From contig CP099421.1 in assembly GCA_024114885.1 (NCBI GenBank), forward strand, positions 1,302,001-1,366,000: a DNA stretch of 64,000 bases, given 5' to 3'. The notes under the pieces were generated by a model that saw nothing but the letters and a program-made list of their open reading frames with translations, was not told the DNA's origin and made no database searches. Positions within the stretch are counted from its first letter, which is position 1, and every line of letters begins with the position of its first letter. Below are positions 55,697-64,000 of this stretch, piece by piece. The translations under genes and the position numbers were made by a program. The stretch comes from Septoria linicola. Its lineage: Eukaryota; Ascomycota; Dothideomycetes; Mycosphaerellales; Mycosphaerellaceae.

Positions 55697-58354
55697 ATGG
55701 GCGCGCGCTTCGAGACATGGCTGAACAGACCATCCACCATCTGCTTCCTCCGACGCGTACTGGACACCACGGGATGTGCATCCTCGACCAGTCCTGCATG
55801 TCGCCGTTATTCTGCTGAGAGAGCAAGTGCGCATGGCCTGGGGGACGACGATGATCTGAGTCCGCGCAGACGGAGATACTATCGAAGCCAGCATGTCGAA
55901 CATGACATAGCTACTGCGGACCACAAACGGGACAATGCTGCAGAGGCAGCCCTCCGTGCCTCCTTGGGACCTGGCGTAGACTTTGTAGGCTCCCAGACTG
56001 AGCTTCTGCGGTCATACATGCGTCTTTTCAAGAACATGCACGTCAATCCAAGCAGTGCCGAGCTCGTCAAACGCCTTGTAGATTGCGCCCAGCATAGGAC
56101 AGACCTTCATCTATGGAGTGAGCTGGTACTCAATAGACAGCGACAGGACGGTGTTGCCGGGGTGATGACGGTATGGAAGGGCATGAGAGACCACGGCATA
56201 GACCTACCCACAGTGGGACAAGACGCCGATATCCTATGGACCACTTTCATTACCTCAGGCGTCTTTAAGAACTCAAGCTCCGATCCCAATAAACTGTTTC
56301 AAGAAGTTCTCCAATATGCTGCCCGCCTCAAAGATCGATCCGGAGCTATCTATCCCAAGCTGTATCAGACTGCAGTTGCCACATGGTTGCGGGCCTATCC
56401 GCCATACGCACCGAAGTGGCATCGGTATATCTCTGAGCACTTTGGTGAGGACTGCACCGACATCAAAGCCTTGGCCAGAGACTTCGCATTGATTGATGCC
56501 TTTAAGCCGTTTAGAACCATCTATCTCGAGGACGGACGTCGACATCGACTGTACGACCTCTTCATACCGCAACTGCTTGAGGTGCAAGGCATAGAGAAGA
56601 CACTGCGTTGGCACAAGTTGTTCATAGGAAGTGGTGATGGTCCAGGACCAGAGGCGTTCGGCCTTCCAATCGTGCAACAGTTGTTCGATCACGACAAAGA
56701 CAGATCTGTGCCCATGATACACAATCGGTCTGGAACCGATCAGAATTTCGTGGTGCCAAAGGATGGTATTTCCCTGGACTTCCCTTCGCTGACACGGGCG
56801 ACCATGTCTACTTTAGTGGGCGAAGTCCATGGGATCAAGCGGCGAGAAGTCAGCGACTCTTTCGTTGCCAAGATGTTTGCGACCAGAGCATTTTCTATCG
56901 ATATGGTCATTAGTGGTCTTGGAATCATCGGTGTTGAGAAGATCGGCCCTCTGGCTTTGCGCGAGTTAGGACTACGTACCGGCTCTGCCCTCGAGTTTAG
57001 CAGCGCGCTGAAGATCTTGCGGGAAATGGGCATGGAGATTAGCGAAAGTGTCTATTGCGAGCTTATGATCAAGCTTGCCAAAGATGGCTCCTCTGATCTA
57101 TTTCAACTTCTGCTGTCGAGCGACCAACACCCTGACACGTTCGAGGATGTCCATACTCAGGAGACGTTGTTGAGCACATTCCTCGAACAAGACGACCTGG
57201 GTCGGGCTCACGTCACCCTCACGGGACTTTCTCTCCGAAGCGGACTTCCTCAGTCTCGTGCTTGGAACCTCGTGCTACAATACTACATCAAGCAGCATGA
57301 ACACCGTCTTCTGTCAAGCACCTTCCAGCAAATGCAAGCCTTGGACATTCAACCTTCAACGAGGACCTTGAATCTCATGCATCGGTACATGTTGCCCAAA
57401 CGAAGGATTGGGAAAGCGCCTCCTGATCTACTCGGATACCTCGGAGTGCCTCTTCTGCAATTCACTACCGACGCGTACATGTACTCCGCGAAGCGTGGTG
57501 TTCGTGTCAATCCGAAGCTCTGGATCGAGAACATGAAGCGATATGGCATGCTACAGAAATGGGATGAATTGGAGAGACTGGTACTCTGGCTTGTCACGTT
57601 TTATCACGATTGGAGTCATGCCGCGACCTCTCACTTGAACAAGAGAAGAGTTAACATCACGCTCCAGACCATATTCAGCGCCAAAATGAGGGAAGCACTC
57701 ATCGTATGGGGATTTCGTTACGCTGTGAAAAGGAAGCTCTTGTCCAAGATCGACAGCCGACCATTGGCAGACTGCCAGCCATGGGCACGCGGCATAGCGT
57801 TACTCAGGAAACTCAACGACAAGGGACTACACAACAGTGGGATGCAGACCAGCCCTGAACTCGTGCGGCGAACCCTCAAGCAGCGTTTGTGGATCTTGTT
57901 CGGCCCAGGATTCTCGACAAAACGCATCAATCTGGAGGCCATGAGGCAGAACCGTCTCAGTTTGGCGCACTACATACAACATGCCAACGCCATATGGGAT
58001 AGGGAACTGTTCCATTTCGATAGCAAGCTTTACGAGCCCGAAAATCAGCCTAAACTTCTCGTAGCTTTCTTCAACCGCAGAGGGCGCGCAGCTCAGAGGC
58101 CTTCCGAGCATGCCAATGTGGTGGCATACGCTCGAGCTCTAGCGGAACGTCGTCACATATCGCAAGGTTTCCATCGCTCAGGGTACCGCCGGCAATATGC
58201 TTGGCACATCAGCCCTTTTCGCGTCAATCGAGACATCGGCGCGAAGCGCATTGCTGCTACTTGGCAGAATCGTCGACGGCGTCGATCGCCCTCTGCTCGT
58301 TCATCGAATTCACATCCTGTACCCAGTCATCCAGATACACCGGTACTTGCTTGA
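55697..58354 (+). CDS. Large PPR-like, probably mitochondrial, protein
   Basis: Single exon, 885 aa. The first ~70 residues are Arg/Ser-rich with few acidic residues (LNRPSTICFLRRVLDTTG, RRRRYYRSQ), fitting a mitochondrial presequence. The body is all-helical with spaced helical-pair text resembling pentatricopeptide repeats, for example SALEFSSALKILREMGMEIS, RAWNLVLQYYIKQHE and QMQALDIQPSTRTLNLMHRYM, the last close to a canonical PPR. Fungal PPR proteins of this size act in mitochondrial RNA processing or translation; no specific orthologue is claimed. The C-terminal tail is Arg-rich and its last 98 nt overlap, on the opposite strand, the coding end of the FMN-binding protein gene. The start lies 135 bp downstream of the transposon's target duplication. 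Confidence 0.75.
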   Translation: MGARFETWLNRPSTICFLRRVLDTTGCASSTSPACRRYSAERASAHGLGDDDDLSPRRRRYYRSQHVEHDIATADHKRDNAAEAALRASLGPGVDFVGSQTELLRSYMRLFKNMHVNPSSAELVKRLVDCAQHRTDLHLWSELVLNRQRQDGVAGVMTVWKGMRDHGIDLPTVGQDADILWTTFITSGVFKNSSSDPNKLFQEVLQYAARLKDRSGAIYPKLYQTAVATWLRAYPPYAPKWHRYISEHFGEDCTDIKALARDFALIDAFKPFRTIYLEDGRRHRLYDLFIPQLLEVQGIEKTLRWHKLFIGSGDGPGPEAFGLPIVQQLFDHDKDRSVPMIHNRSGTDQNFVVPKDGISLDFPSLTRATMSTLVGEVHGIKRREVSDSFVAKMFATRAFSIDMVISGLGIIGVEKIGPLALRELGLRTGSALEFSSALKILREMGMEISESVYCELMIKLAKDGSSDLFQLLLSSDQHPDTFEDVHTQETLLSTFLEQDDLGRAHVTLTGLSLRSGLPQSRAWNLVLQYYIKQHEHRLLSSTFQQMQALDIQPSTRTLNLMHRYMLPKRRIGKAPPDLLGYLGVPLLQFTTDAYMYSAKRGVRVNPKLWIENMKRYGMLQKWDELERLVLWLVTFYHDWSHAATSHLNKRRVNITLQTIFSAKMREALIVWGFRYAVKRKLLSKIDSRPLADCQPWARGIALLRKLNDKGLHNSGMQTSPELVRRTLKQRLWILFGPGFSTKRINLEAMRQNRLSLAHYIQHANAIWDRELFHFDSKLYEPENQPKLLVAFFNRRGRAAQRPSEHANVVAYARALAERRHISQGFHRSGYRRQYAWHISPFRVNRDIGAKRIAATWQNRRRRRSPSARSSNSHPVPSHPDTPVLA

Positions 58355-59073
58355 CGCGGTTATAGTCCGAGGCGATAGGCTCTCCCAGTATGAGGTACGT
58401 CGGCACCACACCAGTCCATGTCTTGTCAACCAGGTCCGCGTTCTCCAGGTCAGCCCTGTCATCGCTCGGTCCTCCTGCTCTGACTTTTGCCGAGGCCGTT
58501 TCAATCCTCATCTTCAAAACTCCTGTCGACTGAGTCTCTGCCTTAGTTGGGGGCTTCCGGCTATTCTCCCACCTGTCTGGAATAGAATTATTTGTGATCA
58601 GACGAAGAGCAAACTGGACCTCCTCCGGATCTTCAACGATAGTTCCGTACCCGTATGCAACAGCGGATCTGTAGTTGCAGCTGTTGTGGAAAGGCGCAAG
58701 CGCAAGCACATAGCCATCGACTAGTGTGCCGCACACACAGAGCGGAGTCTCTGAGCCATTTGTCAGGCGGAAGAGCCTGGCAACGGAGCTGCCATGCAGG
58801 TACAGCGATGGTTCTTCGTCCGGAGGATATGTTGCTACAGCCCCTAGCATGGGGAGAATCGTTGGAAATTGCGGCCCGCCTGATTTTGCTGGTGCATTGA
58901 AGGATACATGTAATATTTGAACTTGATTCAAGATGCCGTGAACAAGGTCAGCATCATATTGTGCTATTCTCAGGTTAGCTCAATGTCATTCATGCTAAAG
59001 AACACTGCATCAACGTACTTCGCTTCGGTAGTCGTCCAGCTTTGCTGCGTTCGTCCGGTGTGTATGAACCCAT
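58257..59073 (-). CDS. FMN-binding flavin-nucleotide-binding protein (pyridoxamine oxidase-like fold)
   Basis: Exons 59073-59019 and 58963-58257, 253 aa. The spliced start reads MGSYTPDERSKAGRLPKR followed by TQYDADLVHGILNQVQILHVSF, matching the split-barrel FMN-binding family related to pyridoxamine 5'-phosphate oxidase and bacterial nitroimidazole-resistance proteins. Further family text: FPTILPMLG, YLHGSSVARLFRL, VCGTLVDGYVLA and YRSAVAYGYG. The use of acceptor AATAG rather than the CTGAG five bases upstream avoids an immediate stop. The reaction is unknown; a flavin-dependent reductase is the likeliest. The last 98 nt overlap the 3' end of the convergent PPR-like gene. Confidence 0.87.
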
Positions 59074-59748
59074 GATTCGTCTTCGTTGCTCACTACTTCT
59101 TCTTGTTCTTTGTTGACTGATTGACAATATGGCTGTCGTGCTGCTTGTCTTATAATAACAATGAAGCAGGAGGACCGGTCACGGATGAGCAATATGTCAA
59201 GTAGCTCACGCCCTTTCGTGTAGTGCACTAACTAATGCACGAAATAACCCTGGTGCGATCATCGCAGCTTCCCAAACTCAATGGGAGCTCGGCTGTAGCT
59301 ACCCCTCTTGGACAAGTCGTGTATCTCCCCACCTTTACATCTTCGCGAGAGCGGGTATGACGGACTTCATCCGATACAACACAGTACTGTGGCTGATAAC
59401 AGTCTCAAGGGCGCGGAGGACACACCGCTGTTGTTGCGTAATCGTATTAGCGGCATGTTCACTGAATGAATGGATCGCTTCTGACATCACAAGACACAGC
59501 ATACCAGCTGAATGGAAGTGGAAGTGGCAGCCCTATCCAGTGCTCAATTGGCATGTCCATACATTGCCAGTACTGTAGTCCATTCTTGCTGGTAAGACGG
59601 TAGCTGAGCCAGGCAAGGAGCCGCTACCTATGGTTGCTACTCATTAATCGCCAGAGAAGCGTGCAGCATCACGAGTCTTGTCTCAAAGCAAGCACTGCGA
59701 CTTGACCTTCCACGTAGACTGCATATCATCAAGACAACACATTGAACG
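59074..59748. other. Intergenic region between the divergent FMN-binding and YdeI-like genes
   Basis: Holds both promoters. A CACTAACTAATG stretch at 59226-59237 is a weak match to the CTAACTAA motif noted in other promoters. No gene is visible. Confidence 0.45.
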
Positions 59749-60447
59749 ATGCCTCTCGAGCTCCCCGCCCTCACAGTCCTCAGCTCCATACTCTGGCGCC
59801 AATGGCTCCTCCAAAACCACTCCTCCTCCCCCGGCGTCTGGCTGACCCTCGCCAAGAAAGGCACCACATCTCCCACAACACTAACATACCAACAAGCTTT
59901 GGAAGAAGCCCTCTGCTTCGGCTTCATAGATGGACAAACCCGCAAACAAGACACAGCAACATATTCCCAGCGCTTCGCGCCTCGCACTGCGAAGAGTACG
60001 TGGTCGAAGCGGAATGTGGGGATCATTGCTCGTCTGGAAGAAGAAAGTCGAATGCATGAGTCTGGACGGAAGGCTGTTGATGCGGCGAAGGCGGATGGGA
60101 GATGGGACGCGGCGTATGCTGGGTCGAAGGATGCGGAGCTTCCTGAGGACTTTTTGAGTGCGGTGGCAAGTAGTCCAGCTGCGCAGGTAGCATTGGAGGG
60201 GTTGAGTAGGCAGAATCGGTATGTGATATATATGCGATTGGCTGCGTTGAAGACTACGGCGGGGAGGGAGAAGAGGATCAAGGCGTTTGTGGAGATGTTG
60301 GAGAGGGGTGAGACGCCGGTGTCGCAGAGGGATGGGGGTGAGAAGAAGCGAAAACTGGATGAAGAGGTGGAGGTTGTGTCGGAGCCAGATGGGGTGGAGA
60401 AGAGGACTACGAGAAGTGGGAGGAAAGTGCACGGCAGATATGGTTGA
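59749..60447 (+). CDS. YdeI/OmpD-associated family protein
   Basis: Single exon, 232 aa. Residues about 10-190 match the bacteriocin-protection/OmpD-associated YdeI family: WLLQNHSSSPGVWLTLAKKG, YQQALEEALCFGFIDGQ, SQRFAPRTAKSTWSKRN, AAKADGRWDAAYAG, LPEDFLSAV and RQNRYVIYMRLAALKTTAGR, then the terminal VEMLERGE. The family is widespread in bacteria and present in many ascomycetes; ancient transfer from bacteria is plausible but not shown here. The fungal tail adds a basic stretch (EKKRKLDEE) that could be a nuclear signal and ends TRSGRKVHGRYG. A decayed copy of this tail lies 0.8 kb downstream. Molecular role unknown. Confidence 0.85.
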   Translation: MPLELPALTVLSSILWRQWLLQNHSSSPGVWLTLAKKGTTSPTTLTYQQALEEALCFGFIDGQTRKQDTATYSQRFAPRTAKSTWSKRNVGIIARLEEESRMHESGRKAVDAAKADGRWDAAYAGSKDAELPEDFLSAVASSPAAQVALEGLSRQNRYVIYMRLAALKTTAGREKRIKAFVEMLERGETPVSQRDGGEKKRKLDEEVEVVSEPDGVEKRTTRSGRKVHGRYG

Positions 60448-60465
60448 TGAGATTCAGCACTGGAA

Positions 60466-61167
60466 TTGGCACGATCTTCCTCGGCTGTCGAGCCACCGCG
60501 AATCAGGACCGATCGGGCACCTATGTCTTCGTGTGTGAGCTGGTCTCTGGACCTGCTATGTGACTGCCTTCGGCTTCACCGCCCATGCTTAGACACTCCA
60601 TCTTGGGGGCCATTTCGAGCCGTCGCAACCAGCTTTCGGACATTGCATCAAAAGTACCTCCGCCCCGGTAGTCCTATGCTAGCGGGAGGTATCGATACCC
60701 TACAGGTCTTTAGTGGCGTGCGGCGCAACGGGCGGGCATACGACCTCAATTTCAGAGCTACCAACCTTGATGTTGCTCCCGTTGTTCTGCTACCGACTGC
60801 TTTCCTGGCTGGAGATGCGAACATCAACCACAACCCGGTGGATCCCCTTAGACTGCAGGTCCAGCCGCAGGCTGTTGCTGTCGTCCCAAAGGTGGCTATT
60901 ATGCCAGTCCCGCAGCCACATCAAGGCGACCCCCAACCGCCCTTGAACGCAATGGCCAACGCTCAAGTGCAGCCAGGCGCTGGAGCCCCGCCAGCACACC
61001 CACCGCCCATGCAGCACTTTGGGATGCCAATGGGTCAGCATCTACCCTACATGCCACAGCACTACGGTCAGCAGGACAATCCTTTCCAACCGCAGTTCAT
61101 GTGGCCATCGCAGCAGCAGCCGGCACCGCAGCCACAACAGCCTCGGCGCGGATGCATCCTACGGTAG
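60466..61167 (+). CDS. Hypothetical Pro/Gln-rich protein ending in a CaaX-like CILR
   Basis: Open frame of 233 aa just 19 bp after the YdeI-like stop. Residues 1-60 are Arg/Ser/Cys-rich; a later Met (MLAGGIDTLQ, 60676) could be the true start and leads into NGRAYDLNFRATNLDVAPVVLLP. The second half is Pro/Gln/His/Met-rich (PPPMQHFGMPMGQHL, WPSQQQPAPQPQQP). The last four residues are CILR, which has the spacing of a prenylation box although Arg at the last place is unusual. I recognise no family. It sits between the YdeI-like gene and a fragment of that gene's tail, so it may be a young or rearranged gene. Confidence 0.45.
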   Translation: MARSSSAVEPPRIRTDRAPMSSCVSWSLDLLCDCLRLHRPCLDTPSWGPFRAVATSFRTLHQKYLRPGSPMLAGGIDTLQVFSGVRRNGRAYDLNFRATNLDVAPVVLLPTAFLAGDANINHNPVDPLRLQVQPQAVAVVPKVAIMPVPQPHQGDPQPPLNAMANAQVQPGAGAPPAHPPPMQHFGMPMGQHLPYMPQHYGQQDNPFQPQFMWPSQQQPAPQPQQPRRGCILR

Positions 61168-61276
61168 GGTGCCATCATCCTCATTTCAACAGCAAAGTAA
61201 GTTGTCCCAATGAATGCTGTCGAGATCTCGCTGACGATCATTGCAAGCCAGACACCAGAAAACATCTAAGCCATAT

Positions 61277-61411
61277 GTGTTGGAGCAGAAGGATGGGAAC
61301 GAGAAGAAGCGGAAACTGGATAGGGAGAGGGAGATCGTGTTAAAGCCGGAAAGGGTGGAGACGAGGACGTTGAGAAGTGGGAGGGAAGTGCACGACAGGT
61401 ATGAGTGATGG
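61277..61411 (+). pseudogene. Decayed duplicate of the 3' end of the YdeI-like gene
   Basis: The stretch translates to EQKDGNEKKRKLDRERE, then TLRSGREVHDRYE and TGA at 61406-61408. It aligns with the YdeI-like tail SQRDGGEKKRKLDEEVE ... TTRSGRKVHGRYG encoded at about 60322-60447, in the same orientation. At the left end TGTTGGAG is shared and is followed by a 21-bp deletion relative to the parent. Similarity also continues a few tens of bases past the stop (AATTG followed by GGCAC in both). It has no start or upstream domain, so it is a fragment, not a gene. Confidence 0.75.
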
Positions 61412-61706
61412 ATCGACTGCCAGACACAATTGAGCTGGCACCTGAGACCTTCATGCATACATAACCTGGATCCCGAAATTGCTGGATCACTGGATTCAGC
61501 TTTACAGCCATGTCACGGTCCTCTACCTCAGACTCAACTTCGAGCCATGCCCCTGGTGGTCACTATCTCGCCACCACCCCTTCCAACTCCACGCTTCACT
61601 GCACTTCCAAGCAACTGAGGAACAACGACCGCATGGCAGGGGCAGGAGGAGCATGAGCGCTTCACCCAAAAGCCCCCATAAACACCGCACCCTGCCAGAC
61701 ATATTG

Positions 61707-62707
61707 TCAAAAGATTCTCTTCAAACCTCCCTTCCCCACATCCTCGCCATTCACAGCCTTGGCCATCTTTGCTTCGTCAATCTCATCAAAGCTCGTACTG
61801 CTCAGAATCTCCCACATCTTCCCAACGTTCTGCGAGATGTGGCAGCCAAGCTTCGCGGCGAAAGCTCGTCGCATGCAGGATGTCAGCGTGGGAGGGCGAG
61901 GTATGCCGTCTGCGGAAACGGTCGATTGCCGCTCGATCATGCCGGCGATTTCGGTGGTCAGGGCGCTGCGACTAAGTGGTAAGCTTGAATGCCAAATGAA
62001 CAGCAAGAGGAGGCAAGTACTCACTCCACAGCCCACAGTCCCTTCTCCTCAGTATCTGGCTTCCCAGCCTTTAGCATTGCGATGAAAAACTCTGGTCCGT
62101 GCTGAAGCAGCATCTCCTCGAAAGCGAGCTCAATGTCTGATCTGGCCATGATGTCTCCTGACTGGAAGTTGCCATTGATCGGGCTCGGGCCATATATCCG
62201 CAGGATCTTGATTGATGATATGAGTTTGAAGAGAAGACAAGCTAGACTTGTCGCTGGTAGGCCATTGATCAACGCGACTTTGTGGCAGTAGCTCCCGCTA
62301 TCCTGCAGTCGATGGAGGAGCAGAAGGCCGGTCTTGTGAATCAGCTCCCAGCGGCCTTTGAGCCAATCGAGCTCAGGGCCGTGAGACGTTATCTTCAGCC
62401 ATTGCTCGTGCAGATCGTCCAAGGTATCGAGGCGTTTGTGCAGAGTGTCCAGTCCAGCGAATGTGTCGGTTTTGAGGCTAGGAAATAATCGAAGCTGAGC
62501 GGGCGAGACTTGACAGGATTTGATGTCTCGAACGAGGCCGTGCTCATGGTGCTTAATCAGTATGTTCAGCTTCGCGCATGTGAGGCATAAGCAGCGAAAG
62601 CCATGAGCTGAATAGGGTATGTAGGGGAGGATTTCAAGCACCACTTCGGCCGGCAGAGCACTGAGTGAGAGCTGTGAAGGGAGCGATTGCACAGCGACAG
62701 TGGCCAT
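61707..62707 (-). CDS. F-box-like protein
   Basis: Exons 62707-62025 and 61971-61707 (53-nt intron that joins LWAVD-RSALTTEIAGM), 315 aa. Near the N-terminus LSALPAEVVLEILPYIPYSAHGFRCLCLTCAKLNILI has the spacing of an F-box or F-box-like motif. The rest is helical with no recognised repeats; it ends GKMWEILSSTSFDEIDEAKMAKAVNG. F-box proteins act as SCF ubiquitin-ligase adaptors, and many fungal ones of this size have unknown targets. I start at MATVAVQSL because the upstream in-frame Mets precede a histidine/asparagine-rich stretch that looks like leader. Confidence 0.72.
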
Positions 62708-63390
62708 GTTGTTCGAAGTAGTGTTGTTGTGCCTGTGAGTGTCGTGCGTGCATAGAAAGTCAATAGACATGGCGTATAATGATATCAGCTTGTGAAAGAA
62801 AGCTCGGTCCATCAATGTCCGGACCGTGATGGCACCAGCTTTCGACCACCTGTATGGCCCCTAGCTGACGCCTGCATTGCGTGCTGGCTCGCCTCATTTG
62901 ACGACGAACAAGTATCCTCTCGTTATGGAAAGCACGGGTGGAGGAAAGCCGCCGCTGCTTGATCTGGTGTGCCGGCCCTGTCTAGACAGGAAGGATCGAG
63001 ATCGCACACGACACAAAAGCCGCTTCGTTCACGTCTGGACATTGTACTCGCCATTCTAAATAATGAACACACTGTGCTTTTTGTAGACTTTTCGGCCTCC
63101 CAGCTTGATTTGCAGCTCACTGCCGCTTGGCAGGTTTGCAGAAGTTGTCCAGCGACCACAAGTAATTGAGGCGGTATACGCAAAGCATTGCAACGTTTCT
63201 GCGTCTCCTGCCGTGTGTCAATGCGGATAGACTTGCCATTGGGACCTTGGCAGTGAGGCCATGTAGACAATGCTTAGACGCTGCTGACTTCGACTGATCG
63301 CTGTTCCGGTGTGGTATCCCCGCTGAAAACATATGCACCGCAAGCGATGTCATTGTGTTGCCAGATTGTTCCACTTCCGAATTTAATGTA
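62708..63390. other. Intergenic region between the F-box-like and Myb-like genes
   Basis: About 680 bp with no supported gene; frames at 62923-63270 and 63117-63476 overlap each other and lack features. Confidence 0.45.
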
Positions 63391-64000
63391 TCACTGAATC
63401 TTATCCTGACGTGGATCGTGCCATTGAACGTTGCCAGCTTGATCCATTGTGTAGCGACCACGCAATGTCCAGACATATAGCTTTTTGATACCGGATACCG
63501 ATCGTCCGGGGAGCTGCATTGCTATCTCATTCCAAGGTCGCTTAGCCGCGTGTAGTCTCACGATAGTATCGCGTTCCTGCGCGGAGTAGTAATTGGCTCT
63601 CACAGTCTTTACTGAACCGTCGAGCAACTCGTACATCTTCCTGACCGAATGATACGATCGACCCGGTAACCTGTTCGCGATCTCTGGATATGACAGTCTC
63701 ATGATATTCCTGAGCCGAAGAACTTCGTGCTGTTCTTTGTCTGTCCATTTTGCCCAGCTGTGACTGCCAGGAGGTTTCCTCGCCGCCATGTATTTCTCGA
63801 AGATCCTTATCCAATATCGAACTGTTCGTTCAGTGCCTAAGTCGTTCCCTATCTCGGCCCAGGACACGCCCGCTTCTTTCAACGAGAAAAGTCTCTTGAC
63901 TTGTTCCCATGTGGGAGGGTTGTGTGATTGCATGGAGCTTAACATTGTTTGGACACTCCGCACCGGCCAGCCGAGGTATTTCGCGATATCTTTCGGTAGC
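63391..64000 (-). CDS. Multi-repeat Myb/SANT-like DNA-binding protein, cut by the right edge
   Basis: The frame is open from the right edge to a stop at 63391, so the N-terminus is missing. At least three helix-turn-helix-like repeats are visible, each with Trp or aromatic residues at regular spacing: WEQVKRLFSLKEAGVSWAEI, WTDKEQHEVLRLRNIMRLSY followed by PEIANRLPGRSYHSVRKMYE, and YYSAQERDTIVRLHAAKRPW followed by NEIAMQLPGRSVSGIKKLYV. A partial further repeat (LPKDIAKYLGWPVRSVQTM) lies at the edge. This pattern matches fungal Myb-like proteins with tandem repeats; DNA binding is inferred and no target can be named. Confidence 0.7.
   Translation of the reverse strand, partial: LPKDIAKYLGWPVRSVQTMLSSMQSHNPPTWEQVKRLFSLKEAGVSWAEIGNDLGTERTVRYWIRIFEKYMAARKPPGSHSWAKWTDKEQHEVLRLRNIMRLSYPEIANRLPGRSYHSVRKMYELLDGSVKTVRANYYSAQERDTIVRLHAAKRPWNEIAMQLPGRSVSGIKKLYVWTLRGRYTMDQAGNVQWHDPRQDKIQ

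Noticed and set aside
1..64000. tRNA genes and other structured RNAs
   Set aside because: I looked for the B-box type GGTTCGANNCC with a matching upstream A-box; the few partial hits lie inside coding exons and lack clover-leaf partners. A dedicated tRNA and RNA-family scan was not possible here.

Overview
This window looks like nuclear DNA of a filamentous ascomycete fungus, most likely a dothideomycete; the class is an inference from protein flavour, not something I could search. The evidence is densely packed eukaryotic housekeeping genes on both strands, introns of about 47-60 nt with GT...CTAAC...AG signals, fungal families (Vps17, Blm10, Rtt103, Ssk1, Bor1, Syf2), and one AT-rich stretch with the signature of repeat-induced point mutation (RIP). 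I saw no tRNA, rRNA, CRISPR or bacterial-type operon.

Layout. 0-12 kb: a truncated gene at the left edge, a PKA catalytic subunit, a ketopantoate-reductase-like enzyme ending in SKL, retromer VPS17, mitochondrial elongation factor MEF2 and a BOR1-type anion exchanger. 12-20 kb: the large proteasome activator BLM10, divergent from the GINS subunit PSF3. 20-26 kb: a decayed segment with an OPT transporter missing its second half and an amidohydrolase broken by an in-frame stop and two compensating frameshifts. 26-32 kb: a mitochondrial half-size ABC transporter, an RTT103-like CID protein and clathrin light chain.

32-44 kb is the most coherent block. A glycerol kinase, with a C-terminal SKL on its own last exon, is divergent from an aquaglyceroporin. 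They are followed by a DDR48-like repetitive stress protein and by SSK1, the response regulator of the HOG osmostress pathway. Glycerol entry, glycerol phosphorylation and osmosensing thus lie within about 10 kb.

44-54 kb: a beta-lactamase-fold esterase with a one-base frameshift in a G-run, a DUF1295 membrane protein, a BTB protein, a full-size MDR/ABCB transporter and SYF2. 54.8-55.6 kb: a 744-bp non-autonomous DNA transposon with 41-bp inverted repeats, a perfect 8-bp target duplication and a RIP-like interior, inserted between SYF2 and a PPR-type gene. 55.7-64 kb: the PPR-type gene overlaps the 3' end of an FMN-binding protein gene; then come a YdeI/OmpD-associated protein, a Pro/Gln-rich ORF flanked by a decayed copy of the YdeI gene tail, an F-box-like protein and a truncated multi-repeat Myb/SANT-like protein.

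Gene models were read by eye from reading-frame continuity and splice consensus. All function calls are from family recognition, without database searches.
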